The notes under the pieces are model-generated. The model ran no database searches, was not told where the DNA came from, and saw only the letters and a list, made by a program, of their open reading frames with translations. DNA of 64,000 nt, taken from contig NZ_JAGHKP010000002.1 of assembly GCF_017742215.1 (NCBI RefSeq), positions 186,001-250,000 on the forward strand, given 5' to 3'. Source of the DNA: Chitinophaga chungangae (GTDB lineage Bacteria > Bacteroidota > Bacteroidia > Chitinophagales > Chitinophagaceae). Numbering within the stretch: position 1 is the first letter of the stretch; the number at the start of each line of letters is the position of its first letter. Shown piece after piece: positions 19,001 to 28,200 of the stretch. Both the position numbers and the translations under genes were made by a program.

Positions 19001-19184
19001 GTTAAAACAGCAAAGCCACCCCACGCATATTTCGCGGGGCGTTCAGATAACAAAAGACCGGCTGCAGATCTACAACAGCCGGTTTAAAATGGATGCTTCC
19101 TTTGATATCGAGGACCTGAAGGATGCGAACGGAAATGCCACGGGAACGAGGGTGAACCTTTGGTTCCCGCTGCTGGAAGATTAG
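16080..19184 (+). CDS. Two-component-regulator-propeller sensor kinase (LytS/His_kinase type)
   Basis: 1034 residues. A signal peptide (about 1-19) leads into a large periplasmic double propeller made of reg_prop repeats (about 25-660, with recurring G-x-L-W-I/V-G and D-x-x-G-x-L-W signatures), a Y_Y_Y domain, one membrane helix near 780-800, and a His_kinase (PF06580) domain with His836 in MNPHFIFNALNS plus HATPase_c (ENAIWHG, EDNGIG). Such kinases in Bacteroidota usually sense glycans or other nutrients and signal to LytTR regulators. No LytTR gene is adjacent. Its stop codon overlaps that of the convergent nuclease gene. Confidence 0.93.
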   Translation: MRAIHLLAAIFLSLGALAQQPEHAYTFSHLTMENGLAGNHVSAILQDKKGFLWIASTSLQRFDGENFLTISNFDRLPGSIYYEDIALFEDRKGRIWMGTPDNIRVYDPVTAKVAVVALEPGVMPPGDFRCHAFLQDHNGVLWITTGAGLLQFDEKNNRFRKAPGLPDSLRTRMRSAIVEDAFGRLWVSGIHELYMIPKNRDKVFGMHNNPDSLAILNIPTSAKKIFEDHHQRLWIATRGESELYTWHPDTNHLRSFIFPYKKGENDQVYDIIEDVHEEIWIAMEHLGLHRYNEKEGRFNLHLPGNNKDPLGLHYDYETNCLLIDRDGHLWVGTDRGVNIMSLHNQSFTRLDHRSRPLPQSEVTGIHTARNGDVFIGYWGQGFAWLGPDLRVKAHYTHRPDGSGIPEERSLVWSFAEKKDGSMLIGQENGHVSQFDPATRRFKHYRPPGFSDQTVLCMWPENDSIVWVGLYKVGIVRWNMRSGEVTDYKQVHEYIHRNTSVSGIVPANDEYLWLASSNGGVLLFNKRSGKVDRQIMFRRGPDTVRNVTALMPFSDSMLLAGTDHGIFFYNHRNHHWEAQTINDQLFDEWILSVQPAGNDDAWFTTPFGFYRLNGKTRTLSAFVQNDDIIDNSRKVRRNIAFLQDGRLLVGASDHAMAFSAFRLEVKPPPPDITIVDFRVLNHPVNVDSALSPRTPLKLTHRQNYIGIEFKSLQNHAEKTQYFYKLEGLDKDWIHAGNILVARYTNLPPGDYIFRVKGMNMAGVFSHNVTSLYISVLPAFWQTWWFRALVVLAILGLVYGYFRVRVYLVRKEARSRAAFREELAQLEMKALRAQMNPHFIFNALNSIQTFMMKNETEQALAYLSRFARLIRNVLDHSQLNSISITRETDMLENYLELERLRLAERFDYRIMIDPKLDSDFLEIPAMVIQPFVENAIWHGLQHKNERGLLTIEFIRRENQILCIIEDNGIGRDAATTLKQQSHPTHISRGVQITKDRLQIYNSRFKMDASFDIEDLKDANGNATGTRVNLWFPLLED

Positions 19185-20584
19185 CCGAGACCTGCTTCCG
19201 AATGCCTTTCGGGAATTTCCACGTCCCCGAAACCTTTTTTGATCAGCCAGTCTTTGAAAACGGTCTGCACTTCATATTCACCATGCACGAGGAATAATTT
19301 TTTCACTTCCTTCGGGTCCTGGCAGGCCAGCCACTGGCTCATATCCTCATAGTCGCCATGCGCGCTCATGGAGCGGATCACGCCTACTTCCGCCTTCACT
19401 TCATGCCTTTCGCCGTAAATAGATACTTCTTTCGCGCCGCGCATCAGCCTGCCGCCGAGCGATTGCGGCTCGCAATACCCCACGATCAGGATGGTGTTGC
19501 GCGCGGAATCGATGTTGTTGGCGATGTGGTGTTTCACCCTTCCGGCTTCCGCCATGCCCGATGCGGAAATGATCACGCAGGGCTCTTTGCGGAAGTTCAG
19601 CGCCTTCGATTCGTCTACGGTTTTAATGTATTTCATGCCGGGAAAGCTGAACGGGTCGTCGTCTACTTCCAGGATCTTCTGCACTTTTTTGTTGAAACAT
19701 TCGGGATGCAAACGCGTTACTTCCGTGGCTTCGAGGGACAGCGGGCTGTCTACGAACAGGTCTACATGCGGCAGTTTGCCCGCCAGCTGCGCCCGGTTGA
19801 GCGTGTAGAGCAGTTCCTGCGTACGGCCTACGCTGAACGCGGGAATGATGAGTTTTCCTTTTTTGCCGATGCAGGTGTCGTGGATGTATTTGAGCAAGAT
19901 GTCGTCTGTAGGCGCAATGTCTTCGTGCAGGCTGCTGCCGTAAGTGGATTCCATGATGATGTAATCCGCCTGCGGGAATACTTCAGGCGATTTGAGGATG
20001 GGGTCGCCATAACGGCCGATATCGCCGCTGAAGGTGATCTGCCGGGTTTTGCCGTCTTCCGTGATACGCAGGTGCACGCAGGCGCTGCCAATGATGTGGC
20101 CTGCGTCTGTAAACATCACTTCCACGCCTTCGGTGATCTTCTCCCATTTGCCGTAAGGAACGGGGCTCAGCTGGCCGATGGCGCGTTTGGCGTCTTCGAT
20201 GCGGTACAGCGGCTCGATGTAGGGCTTGCCTTCGCGGGCGTTCTTTTTGTTGACGTATTTGATATCGTCTTCCTGTATCTCCGCCGAATCGAGCAGGAGA
20301 ATTTCCGTGAGGTCGCGGGAGGCGGGCGTACAGTAGATCTTACCGCGGTAACCCAGTTTGGAAAGGCGCGGCACGAGGCCGGAATGATCGATGTGCGCAT
20401 GGGAAAGGATCATGATGTCCACTTCCTCGGGATTGAACCCGAAATCGAGGTTCAGCGCCACCGTTTCTTTGCCCATGCCCTGGTACATACCGCAGTCCAT
20501 TAAAATCCGTTTTCCGTTCTTCAGGGTGATGAGGTGTTTTGAGCCTGTCACCGTACGCGCTGCGCCGTGAAATGTAATCTTCAT
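19181..20584 (-). CDS. Beta-CASP metallo-beta-lactamase RNA-processing nuclease
   Basis: 467 residues. Motif 2 of the MBL fold is SHAHIDHSG (His62, His64, Asp66, His67), and the beta-CASP insert plus the closing region SASGMAEAGRVKHH and SAHGDYEDM are present. This combination marks zinc-dependent RNases related to archaeal and eukaryotic CPSF-73, distinct from RNase J. Its ATG overlaps the stop of the hotdog gene by four bases (ATGA), so the two are translationally coupled; it is the last gene of the ppk1 operon. The RNA target is unknown. The convergent kinase gene ends within its stop codon. Confidence 0.88.
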   Translation of the reverse strand: MKITFHGAARTVTGSKHLITLKNGKRILMDCGMYQGMGKETVALNLDFGFNPEEVDIMILSHAHIDHSGLVPRLSKLGYRGKIYCTPASRDLTEILLLDSAEIQEDDIKYVNKKNAREGKPYIEPLYRIEDAKRAIGQLSPVPYGKWEKITEGVEVMFTDAGHIIGSACVHLRITEDGKTRQITFSGDIGRYGDPILKSPEVFPQADYIIMESTYGSSLHEDIAPTDDILLKYIHDTCIGKKGKLIIPAFSVGRTQELLYTLNRAQLAGKLPHVDLFVDSPLSLEATEVTRLHPECFNKKVQKILEVDDDPFSFPGMKYIKTVDESKALNFRKEPCVIISASGMAEAGRVKHHIANNIDSARNTILIVGYCEPQSLGGRLMRGAKEVSIYGERHEVKAEVGVIRSMSAHGDYEDMSQWLACQDPKEVKKLFLVHGEYEVQTVFKDWLIKKGFGDVEIPERHSEAGLG

Positions 20585-21075
20585 GATGAAATTTTTTTAA
20601 AGCTCCAGGTGATCATGAACCGGGCTATTTCCGCGCCGTCTTCCCCAACGCCCGCCACTTGGACGGTCAGCGCGGAAGGCTCGCCGGTTTGCACAGCCTG
20701 GTTAATTGCATGTTGAATATTTTCACCTGCATCGCATGTGAAATAGGTTTTGTTTTTTGCTTTTTTGAGAAAGATGCCCTCCATGCCGGTCACGAGCATC
20801 GATACTTTGGCGGGCGCTCCGTTCGCATGCGCCATGGCCAGTAAGCCGCTGCTCATTTCCGCCGCCATGGCCAGGCAGGCGAAATAAGTGGAGCGGAACG
20901 GGTTCTGGGAAAGCCAGCGGTAAGGCACCACGGTGGTGCAGCTTTCGGCGGACATTCTACGCACGCGCACGCCTGCCATCCAGGCGCTGGGAAGTTTGTA
21001 CAGCAGGAACAGGGAGAACTTGAACCGGTTGTTCACCAGCGCGATAAACCGTTCAGTTGTATCAGGTGTGCCCAT
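20581..21075 (-). CDS. DUF4442/PaaI-like hotdog-fold protein
   Basis: 164 residues. The pattern of a helix (NRFKFSLFLLYKLPSAWM), then VPYRWLSQNPFRSTYFACLAMAAE matches DUF4442, hotdog-fold proteins related to acyl-CoA thioesterases. No catalytic acid can be assigned with confidence, so thioesterase activity is a family-level guess. It lies nine bases after ppk1 and overlaps the nuclease start by four bases, placing it firmly inside the operon. Confidence 0.75.
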   Translation of the reverse strand: MGTPDTTERFIALVNNRFKFSLFLLYKLPSAWMAGVRVRRMSAESCTTVVPYRWLSQNPFRSTYFACLAMAAEMSSGLLAMAHANGAPAKVSMLVTGMEGIFLKKAKNKTYFTCDAGENIQHAINQAVQTGEPSALTVQVAGVGEDGAEIARFMITWSFKKISS

Positions 21076-21084
21076 ACGCAGGTT

Positions 21085-23079
21085 TTAACATTGTTGTACG
21101 TAGGCGTAAATGCCTTTCTGCGCGTTAACGGCCGGCTCATTTTCCTTTCTTTCGACGGGAATGTTCCGGATTTGCGCATCCAATATTACGGCATTTGTGT
21201 TATCCGCGAGCTGTATATCGATAATATCTCTCACCTGCCGCCGGTAAACCTGGTCGTACACCGGGAAACAAACCTCGATGCGGCGGTGCAGGTTGCGGTT
21301 CATCCAGTCTGCCGACCCCATGTATATTTCTTCTTCGCCGTTGTTGTGGAAAATGAAGATCCGCGCGTGTTCCAGGTAACGGTCCACGATCCGGCGCAGG
21401 CGTATGCCTTTGCGGGGAACGATGCAGCAGATGCTCCGCACGATCAGGTCTATTTCTACGCCAGCCTCCGCCGCGGCGTACAGCTCGGCGATCATCTGTT
21501 TTTCCTGTAGGTTGTTGAGCTTGATCACGATCTTCGCAGGCAGCCCTTTGCGCGCGTTCTCCGCTTCGCGGCGGATCATGGCGGTGAAGCGGTTTGTAAG
21601 ATTGAACTGCGCCACCAGCAGGTTGTCGAAATGCATGAAGTTGTAACGCGTGGGCGAAATGCCGGTTTGCATGTAAACAAAAAGCAGCTCCAGCTCCTGC
21701 GTAATGCCTTCGTGGGCGGTGAGCAGCACATGATCGGTATAGAACCTGGCGGTGCTTTCGTTGAAATTACCGGTAGCCAGCAGGCCGATGTGGTCCCATT
21801 GAAAACCGCGTTTGCGTTTTACCAGCGCTACTTTGGCGTGAACTTTCAGGCCGGGGATGCTGTACAGTATTTTCACGCCGGCCTCTTTCATACGTTTGGC
21901 CCAGCGGATGTTGTTCGCTTCGTCGAAACGCGCTTTCAGTTCCACCATCACCGTCACCTGTTTGCCGTTTTTCGCGGCGCTGATCAGCGCATGTACGATC
22001 TGCGAACCAGAAGCCACGCGGTAAAGCGTCACGTAAATTTCCTTTACATCGGGATCGGTGGCGGCTTCGTTGAAATAACGAACGATGTAATCGTATTGCT
22101 GGTAAGGCACGTGCAGCAGCACATCCTTTTCTTTGATAACATTGAGCAGGCTGCCTTCCCCTTCCAGCGCGGCTACCGGTACGGCGGGCATGGGCGGATA
22201 AGTGCAGGTAGCATTGGCAGACCACATGGGCAGCTCCGCAAGGTCTTTGAGGTTATGATACCTTCCGCCCGCCACAAGTTCCACATGCGCGATGCGGAAA
22301 TATTCCGCCAGCGAATCCCGCAAATCACCGGGCATGCGCGCATCGTACAGGAAACGCGTAGGCACGCCCAGCTGGCGTTTCACGAGCATGTTCTCCACTT
22401 TTTCCAGCAGGTGCCCGCTGAATTCATCTACGTCGATCTCCGCGTCCCTGGTCACTTTGATGCTGTAGCAGCCGGTGATCGTTGTATGCGGGAAAAGAAA
22501 ACCGAGATGTTCGCGGATCACGTCGTCCAGGAAAATGATCTGTTTATCCGGCAGCCGCAGGAAACGCGGCAGATTGGCCGAAGGGATATTCACGATGCCA
22601 TGTTTGCCGTTGCTGAGGCACACCACGAGATAAAGCGCATTGTTCTCCAGGAACATTTCCACGGGCTTGTTCAGTTCGATGATAACAGGCTGCAGAAAGC
22701 CGAGCACGGTGTTGTAAAAATAATCCCGCACCGGTTTCCGGTGTGCCGCATCGATCGTTTCGCCGTAATATAAATGCACGCCTTCCGCTTTCATGGCGGG
22801 AAGCAGCTGCCCGGTCAAAATCTGCCCGAACTCCTGCAATTGTTCCCGGATAGTTTCCTGCACGGCGGGCAGCAAGCTCGTATCGGCCTCTTCGATGTGA
22901 TGCAGCGCCATGAGCGCGGGCATTCTCACACGGAAAAATTCGTCGAGATTGGAAGAAAAAATGGACAGGAAACGCACCCGCTCGAAAAGCGGTACCTGCG
23001 GGTCGGCCGCCATACGCAGCACACGGTGGTTAAACGAGAGCCAGCTAAGGTCCCGGTCGTTCAGTGGTATATCGATCAT
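21085..23079 (-). CDS. ppk1: Polyphosphate kinase 1
   Basis: 664 residues from the ATG at 23079 (a TTG six bases upstream is unlikely), opening with the family hallmark NDRDLSWLSFNHRVL. PPK1 reversibly transfers the gamma-phosphate of ATP onto polyphosphate at the inner membrane. The autophosphorylated histidine is His414 in LKVHAKVALV and the second active-site histidine is His598 in RNLHRRIEV. It begins nine bases after the HD-PycTM gene and ends nine bases before the hotdog gene, so all are probably on one transcript. Polyphosphate links to stress survival, motility and persistence in many bacteria. No exopolyphosphatase of the Ppx/GppA type is adjacent. Confidence 0.95.
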   Translation of the reverse strand: MIDIPLNDRDLSWLSFNHRVLRMAADPQVPLFERVRFLSIFSSNLDEFFRVRMPALMALHHIEEADTSLLPAVQETIREQLQEFGQILTGQLLPAMKAEGVHLYYGETIDAAHRKPVRDYFYNTVLGFLQPVIIELNKPVEMFLENNALYLVVCLSNGKHGIVNIPSANLPRFLRLPDKQIIFLDDVIREHLGFLFPHTTITGCYSIKVTRDAEIDVDEFSGHLLEKVENMLVKRQLGVPTRFLYDARMPGDLRDSLAEYFRIAHVELVAGGRYHNLKDLAELPMWSANATCTYPPMPAVPVAALEGEGSLLNVIKEKDVLLHVPYQQYDYIVRYFNEAATDPDVKEIYVTLYRVASGSQIVHALISAAKNGKQVTVMVELKARFDEANNIRWAKRMKEAGVKILYSIPGLKVHAKVALVKRKRGFQWDHIGLLATGNFNESTARFYTDHVLLTAHEGITQELELLFVYMQTGISPTRYNFMHFDNLLVAQFNLTNRFTAMIRREAENARKGLPAKIVIKLNNLQEKQMIAELYAAAEAGVEIDLIVRSICCIVPRKGIRLRRIVDRYLEHARIFIFHNNGEEEIYMGSADWMNRNLHRRIEVCFPVYDQVYRRQVRDIIDIQLADNTNAVILDAQIRNIPVERKENEPAVNAQKGIYAYVQQC

Positions 23080-23088
23080 TTGCAAAAC

Positions 23089-24312
23089 CTATCCTTTTAC
23101 CGGAAAAAATACGGCGGCGATCACGAAAGCCAGCACAGAGGCCACAATGCCGTACATAAATGTATTGTATGCCACGCGCAGCAGGCGGTATTTCCGGCCC
23201 AGCACCACGCCGAGGTTGTAAATGTCGTGGATCATGTTGCTATAGAGGTATTCCCCTTCCTTCATGATGGTTTCCATGCCCTGTTCGTATTCCTGGTAAG
23301 TCATCTGGTGGAAGTTGCCGAAAAACAGCAGGTTGGCTTTTTTACTCCTGATGTCCAGGTCTGTAAAACGCCCGCTGGTCACGTTCGGCCGGGTGGCCAG
23401 CACCGAAAATACGATGGTGGTTACGCTCGTGGTCAGGAAAATGATGGCGGGAAGAATGAAGTTGGGGTAATCTTCCAGCTTGCGCAGCAGTACAGACAAC
23501 AGTACGGAAATAATGATGGCGTTCACCGAGATCATGATATTGGCTTTGCTGTCTGCCATCGAGCTGAGGCGGATGTGATTGGTGGATGTGGTGCGGAACA
23601 TGGTTTCCACGCCGCGTTCCGGCCGTTTTTCCTTTTCTTTTTTTTCTTCCTTCTTTTCCTGTTTCTCCAGCATCAGCGCTTTATCTTTATTTTCTTCGAT
23701 GGCTTCGGCGAGTTTATGTTCGAGTTTGCTGCGCAGTTTTTCGAGGTTCTCTTCTTTCTGCTGCTTCAGCAAAGTGCGGCAATAAGCGGTATGATAAGTA
23801 TGTGTTTCGAGGAACTGGATGCTGGATTTGGCCCAGTCCGCCCCTGAGATTTTCTGTTCGGTGGCCAGTTCCACTTCGGTGCGCAGCAGCTTGTTGCGTT
23901 TTGAAAAATCCTTGCTGCCGAGATGGAAAAGGTCTGCGTCGCAAACGATCTGCTCCAGCAGGTTGCGCGGGTGCTGCGGGATGCGGGTGGCCAGGATGCA
24001 GTCCGCCACGGCCTGCCCCATGCTTTCGGGCAGCTGCTGCTGTGAAATGAACGCCTTTGCGGCTTCGGCGCCGGCAGGCTCATGCTGCGTACGGTCGCCC
24101 AGTAAATAACCCATATCGTGAAACCATGCCGCCAGCAGCACCACCAGTTGGTCTGCTTCCGTAAGCCTGTAATACGCCGAGATCTGTTCGGCGGCCTGCA
24201 CCACCTGCAACGTATGTGCGAGATTGTGATAAACCAGCACCGGGTCTGCATGTTGCTCATACTGGCGGGTAACATAGGACTGTGCAGCACTGATCACTGA
24301 ACTTATTTCCAT
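23089..24312 (-). CDS. HD-domain phosphohydrolase fused to a Pycsar-type transmembrane effector domain
   Basis: 407 residues. The N-terminal HD domain (about 5-180) has all expected metal ligands: His29/His33 in YHNLAH, His65-Asp66 in WFHDMG and Asp125/Asp127 in CDADLF. A charged coiled coil (185-235, Lys/Glu-rich) leads into a DUF5706/PycTM domain (about 240-407) with the NHIRLSSMADSKANIM entry motif and membrane helices near 258-277, 285-306 and 386-403. In Pycsar defence, PycTM proteins damage the inner membrane when cCMP or cUMP binds; here the domain is joined to a predicted nucleotide phosphohydrolase and no cyclase is nearby. It is first in the operon with ppk1. Signalling or housekeeping roles are as plausible as defence. 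Confidence 0.85.
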   Translation of the reverse strand: MEISSVISAAQSYVTRQYEQHADPVLVYHNLAHTLQVVQAAEQISAYYRLTEADQLVVLLAAWFHDMGYLLGDRTQHEPAGAEAAKAFISQQQLPESMGQAVADCILATRIPQHPRNLLEQIVCDADLFHLGSKDFSKRNKLLRTEVELATEQKISGADWAKSSIQFLETHTYHTAYCRTLLKQQKEENLEKLRSKLEHKLAEAIEENKDKALMLEKQEKKEEKKEKEKRPERGVETMFRTTSTNHIRLSSMADSKANIMISVNAIIISVLLSVLLRKLEDYPNFILPAIIFLTTSVTTIVFSVLATRPNVTSGRFTDLDIRSKKANLLFFGNFHQMTYQEYEQGMETIMKEGEYLYSNMIHDIYNLGVVLGRKYRLLRVAYNTFMYGIVASVLAFVIAAVFFPVKG

Positions 24313-24396
24313 CTGATGTTGTATTTACTGAGAAAGAATTTCTATTTCCAAATTACGGCATTTTTTGCGTTAATTTTATTGTATAAAGAACGGCGT

Positions 24397-25251
24397 ATGA
24401 AGATGATATTGCATGTCCTGGTAATAACCACCCTTTTTTCCTGCGATGCATTGGGCACCCGCAGCAAAGAGAAACAGACCTCGCCTGCCGGCTATAACCT
24501 CGGCCAGTACGAGCGTTTTAAGGTACGGGAATCGTTGCAGGAGATCTCAGGCATCGCGTTTTACCGGGACGAAGACCACTTTATGGCGAATAACGACGAA
24601 CAGGGCAGGGTCTTCCAGGTCGGGCTGCGCGCCAAATCCGCCTATCCCACCTGGAAATTCGGCAAAGGCGGAGACTACGAAGAACTGGTCTTTACCGGCA
24701 AAGACTGGCTGGTATTGAAAAGCAACGGCTCCGTTTTCCGTATCGATTACCTGTTTTCCGATACTACCGAATCCACCGTGTACCACTTTCCCCACCCCGG
24801 CAAGCGGGATATGGAAGCGGCCTATTACGACATCCAGCGCAACCAGCTGATGGTGATCTGCAAATCCTGCGAGGAAGACAAAAAAACGCCGTTTACCAGC
24901 GTATACGCCTTCCGCCTCGATTCCATGGCTTACCTCCGGGATACGGCCTTCAGGATCAGGTCGGAAGACATTCCGGGGCTTGCGGAATCGCCTTCCCGGC
25001 ATTTCCGCCCTTCCGGCGCGGCCGTGCACCCCATCGAAAAAAGAGTGTATATCGTGGCGTCCATCAACGAACTGCTGGTGATCACCGACCTGCAGGGCAA
25101 TGTGCAGGAAGCGCACCACCTGCCGAGGAAACATTTTTCGCAGCCGGAAGGCATTACCTTTGCGCCCAACGGGGACATGTACATCTCCAACGAAGGCGAC
25201 GATGAATACACAGCCGATATTCTCAAATTCAAATACCGTCCGAAAAATTGA
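24397..25251 (+). CDS. SdiA-regulated-like propeller lipoprotein
   Basis: 284 residues from the ATG at 24397, chosen because it begins a lipoprotein signal with a lipobox ending in Cys17 (LFSC). The mature part contains blade-like segments (LQEISGIAFYRDEDHFMAN, GDYEELVFTGKDW, SQPEGITFAPNGDMYISNEG) as in SdiA-regulated/esterase-like phytase propellers. The molecular role is unknown. Its TGA overlaps the TTG start of the next gene, implying translational coupling with the phosphatase-Omp85 fusion. Confidence 0.75.
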   Translation: MKMILHVLVITTLFSCDALGTRSKEKQTSPAGYNLGQYERFKVRESLQEISGIAFYRDEDHFMANNDEQGRVFQVGLRAKSAYPTWKFGKGGDYEELVFTGKDWLVLKSNGSVFRIDYLFSDTTESTVYHFPHPGKRDMEAAYYDIQRNQLMVICKSCEEDKKTPFTSVYAFRLDSMAYLRDTAFRIRSEDIPGLAESPSRHFRPSGAAVHPIEKRVYIVASINELLVITDLQGNVQEAHHLPRKHFSQPEGITFAPNGDMYISNEGDDEYTADILKFKYRPKN

Positions 25252-28200
25252 AATACCTCGCCCTACTATTCCTCAGCTGTATCGCCGCCGGCGCGTTTGC
25301 GCAGGAAGACAGCGTGCAGCAGCGCATCATCCTGATCGGCGACGCCGGCGAAATGCATAACGGCAAAAACGCCGTGATAGACGCCGTTCGCCGCAACATC
25401 GACCTCAACAAAGGGAAAAATACCGTGCTTTTCCTGGGAGACAACGTGTACCCGCTCGGGTTACCCGACCCCGCCGCCAAAAACTTCGACGAAGCCCGCT
25501 TCATACTCGATTACCAGGTGAGCCTCGTGAAAGACACGAAAGCGGAAGGGATTTTTGTACCGGGCAACCACGACTGGAGCAAACACCGCCCCGAGGGATG
25601 GCGGCAGATCCGCAACCAGCAACATTATATCGATTCGCTGCTGCTGCCCAACGTGAACTTCCTGCCGAAAGACGGCTGCCCCGGCCCCATCCCCGTACCG
25701 CTGGGAGACGATGTGCTGCTGATCGTGATGGATACCGAATGGTGGCTTTATCCCGGCAGAAAACCCGGCGTGGAATCCAGCTGCGACCAGAAAACGGAAG
25801 ACGAAGTGCTCACCGAACTGGCGGACATCGCGGCACGCAACCCCGGCAAGCTGCTGGTGTTCGCGGCGCATCACCCGCTGCGCAGCCATGGCATTCACGG
25901 CGGTTATTATACGCTCAAACAACATATTTTCCCGCTTACGGACGCCAAACGTTATCTCTACGTGCCTTTGCCCGTGATCGGTTCCGTATACCCGCTGGTG
26001 CGCGGTGTGTTCGGCACGCGTGAAGATCTGCCGCACCCGCTGTATAAAAGAATGGTAGCCGGCATCGAAGAAGCCATGCCCAACGATGCGCCGGTGGTAT
26101 TCGTTTCCGGCCACGACCACAGCCTGCAGCTGATCCGCGAACGCGACAGGAACTTCATCGTAAGCGGCTCCGGCGCGAAAGACAACCGCGCGAAAAAAGG
26201 CAAAAACTCCCTTTTCGCCACCGACCTCAACGGTTATACCGTGCTCACCGTGATGAAAAACGGCCGCGTGCGCGCGGATTTCTACAACGAATCCGATGCA
26301 CAGCCCATTTACAGCCAGGCCCTGCTGGACCTGCGCGATTATCGCCGCCGCCTCGCCGTTCAGGGCGCCACCGTGCCGCCCGCAACCGTTACGCTGCCCG
26401 CCGATCCGCAATACGCGGATGTCAACAATTTCCACAAATGGTTCCTCGGCACCAATTACCGCGACGTATGGGCCACGCCCCTCACCTTCCCGGTGATCGA
26501 TCTCGATACGGCCAAAGGCGGCATGAAAATATTGAAACGAGGCGGGGGCAAACAAACCCGTTCGCTGCGCCTTGAAGATACCACCGGGCGGGAATGGGTG
26601 CTGCGCTCGCTGGAAAAATGGCCCGTATCGGCCATCCCGGAGATATTGCGCGAAACGTTCGCGAAAGAAATTGTGCAAGACCAGATATCCGCGGCCAATC
26701 CTTACGCGCCGCTGGTAGTGTCGCCGCTGGCGAACGCCGCCGGCATCCCGCATACCACCCCTTCTTTCGTGTACCTGCCGGACGATACCGCGCTGGGTAT
26801 TTACCGGAAAGACTTTGCCAACAAACTTTACCTTTTTGAAGAACGCGAGCCCGTGACCGCCAGCAAAACCTACAATACCATGAAGCTGCTGGACGAACTG
26901 CTGAGCGACAACGACAACAGCGTAGACCAGGCTTCCGTGCTCTATGCCAGGCTGTTCGACACGTATATTTCCGACTGGGACCGTCACGACGACCAGTGGC
27001 GCTGGTACGCGGAAAAAAATAAAAAGACGAAAGTTTTTTATCCCATCCCGCGCGACCGCGACCAGGCGTTTTTTATCAACAGCGGCTTCCTGCCGAGAGC
27101 AATGAGCCGCCCATGGCTGCTTCCATACATCCAGGGTTTCCGGAAAAAAATTCCCTGGGTGCCTGGCATCGCATTCAACACGCGTTTTTTTGACCGCAAT
27201 TTTTTGAGCGGTATGGGTGAAGACATGTGGAAGGAAAAATCGAAGCTGCTGGTGGAAACCATGACGGACAGCGTGATCCGCCATGCTGTGGCGCAATTCC
27301 CCGATACCATCCGCAAACAGACGGAAGACATGATGGTGAGCACATTGATCGCAAGACGAGCCATTTTGGAAAAAGAAGCGCTGAAATATTACCGCTTCCT
27401 CGCCAAAACCGTGGATGTGACCGGTTCGCAGAAAAACGAGCTGTTCTCCGTCCACCGCCTGCAGGATGGTTTTATGCGCATCACTTCGCAGAAGATCAGT
27501 AAAAAAGGCGAGCTGGAGCAAACGTTGTACGACCGCACCTTCAACCCCGCGCACACCAAAGAAGTAATGGTGTACGGCCTCGGCGGCGAAGACCGCTTCG
27601 TGATGCGCGGCGACGAAAAATCGCCCATCCGCGTGCGGCTGATCGGCGGCAGGAATAAAGATACTTATATCGACAGCAGCACCGCAGGCGGCGGCAAACG
27701 TGTGATGATCTACGATCTGAAAGGAAAAGAAGACAGCTTTGCCGTTACGCGCCGCGAAAAAATGAGATTGTCCACCAACCCGGAAGTGATCCACTACAAC
27801 CGCTTCGCGTTCCGCTACAACCGCCTCATGCCGCTGATCGCGGGCGGCTATAACCTGGACGACGGCCTCCTGATCGGCCTGGGCGTGCAGTACGTGGGGC
27901 AAGGGTTCCGTAAAGATTCTTTTGCCGTGAAGCATACCTTCACCGGCGTGCACGCCGTGGCTACGGAAGCGTTCCAGTTCAAATACGAAGGGCAGTTCAA
28001 CGACGTGATCGGCAAGTCAGACATCCTGCTGTACGGCATTGCGAAAGCGCCGCACAACACGGCGAACTTCTTCGGCTTCGGCAACGAAACCGTATACGAC
28101 AAGGATATAACGGACCCACCTATACGATATTACCGCAGCCGCTTCAACCTGTATTCCGTTGAAGGTTTGTTGCGCACGAACCTCGCGCAAAACATCAGCT

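Noticed and set aside
23089..24312. Calling the locus a complete Pycsar defence system
   Set aside because: No PycC cyclase or other defence gene is present in the window, and HD-PycTM fusions may have non-defence roles.
25461..27953. Minus-strand 830-codon frame inside the phosphatase fusion gene
   Set aside because: Translation is His/Phe/Arg/Val-rich without motifs; antisense to a well-supported gene.
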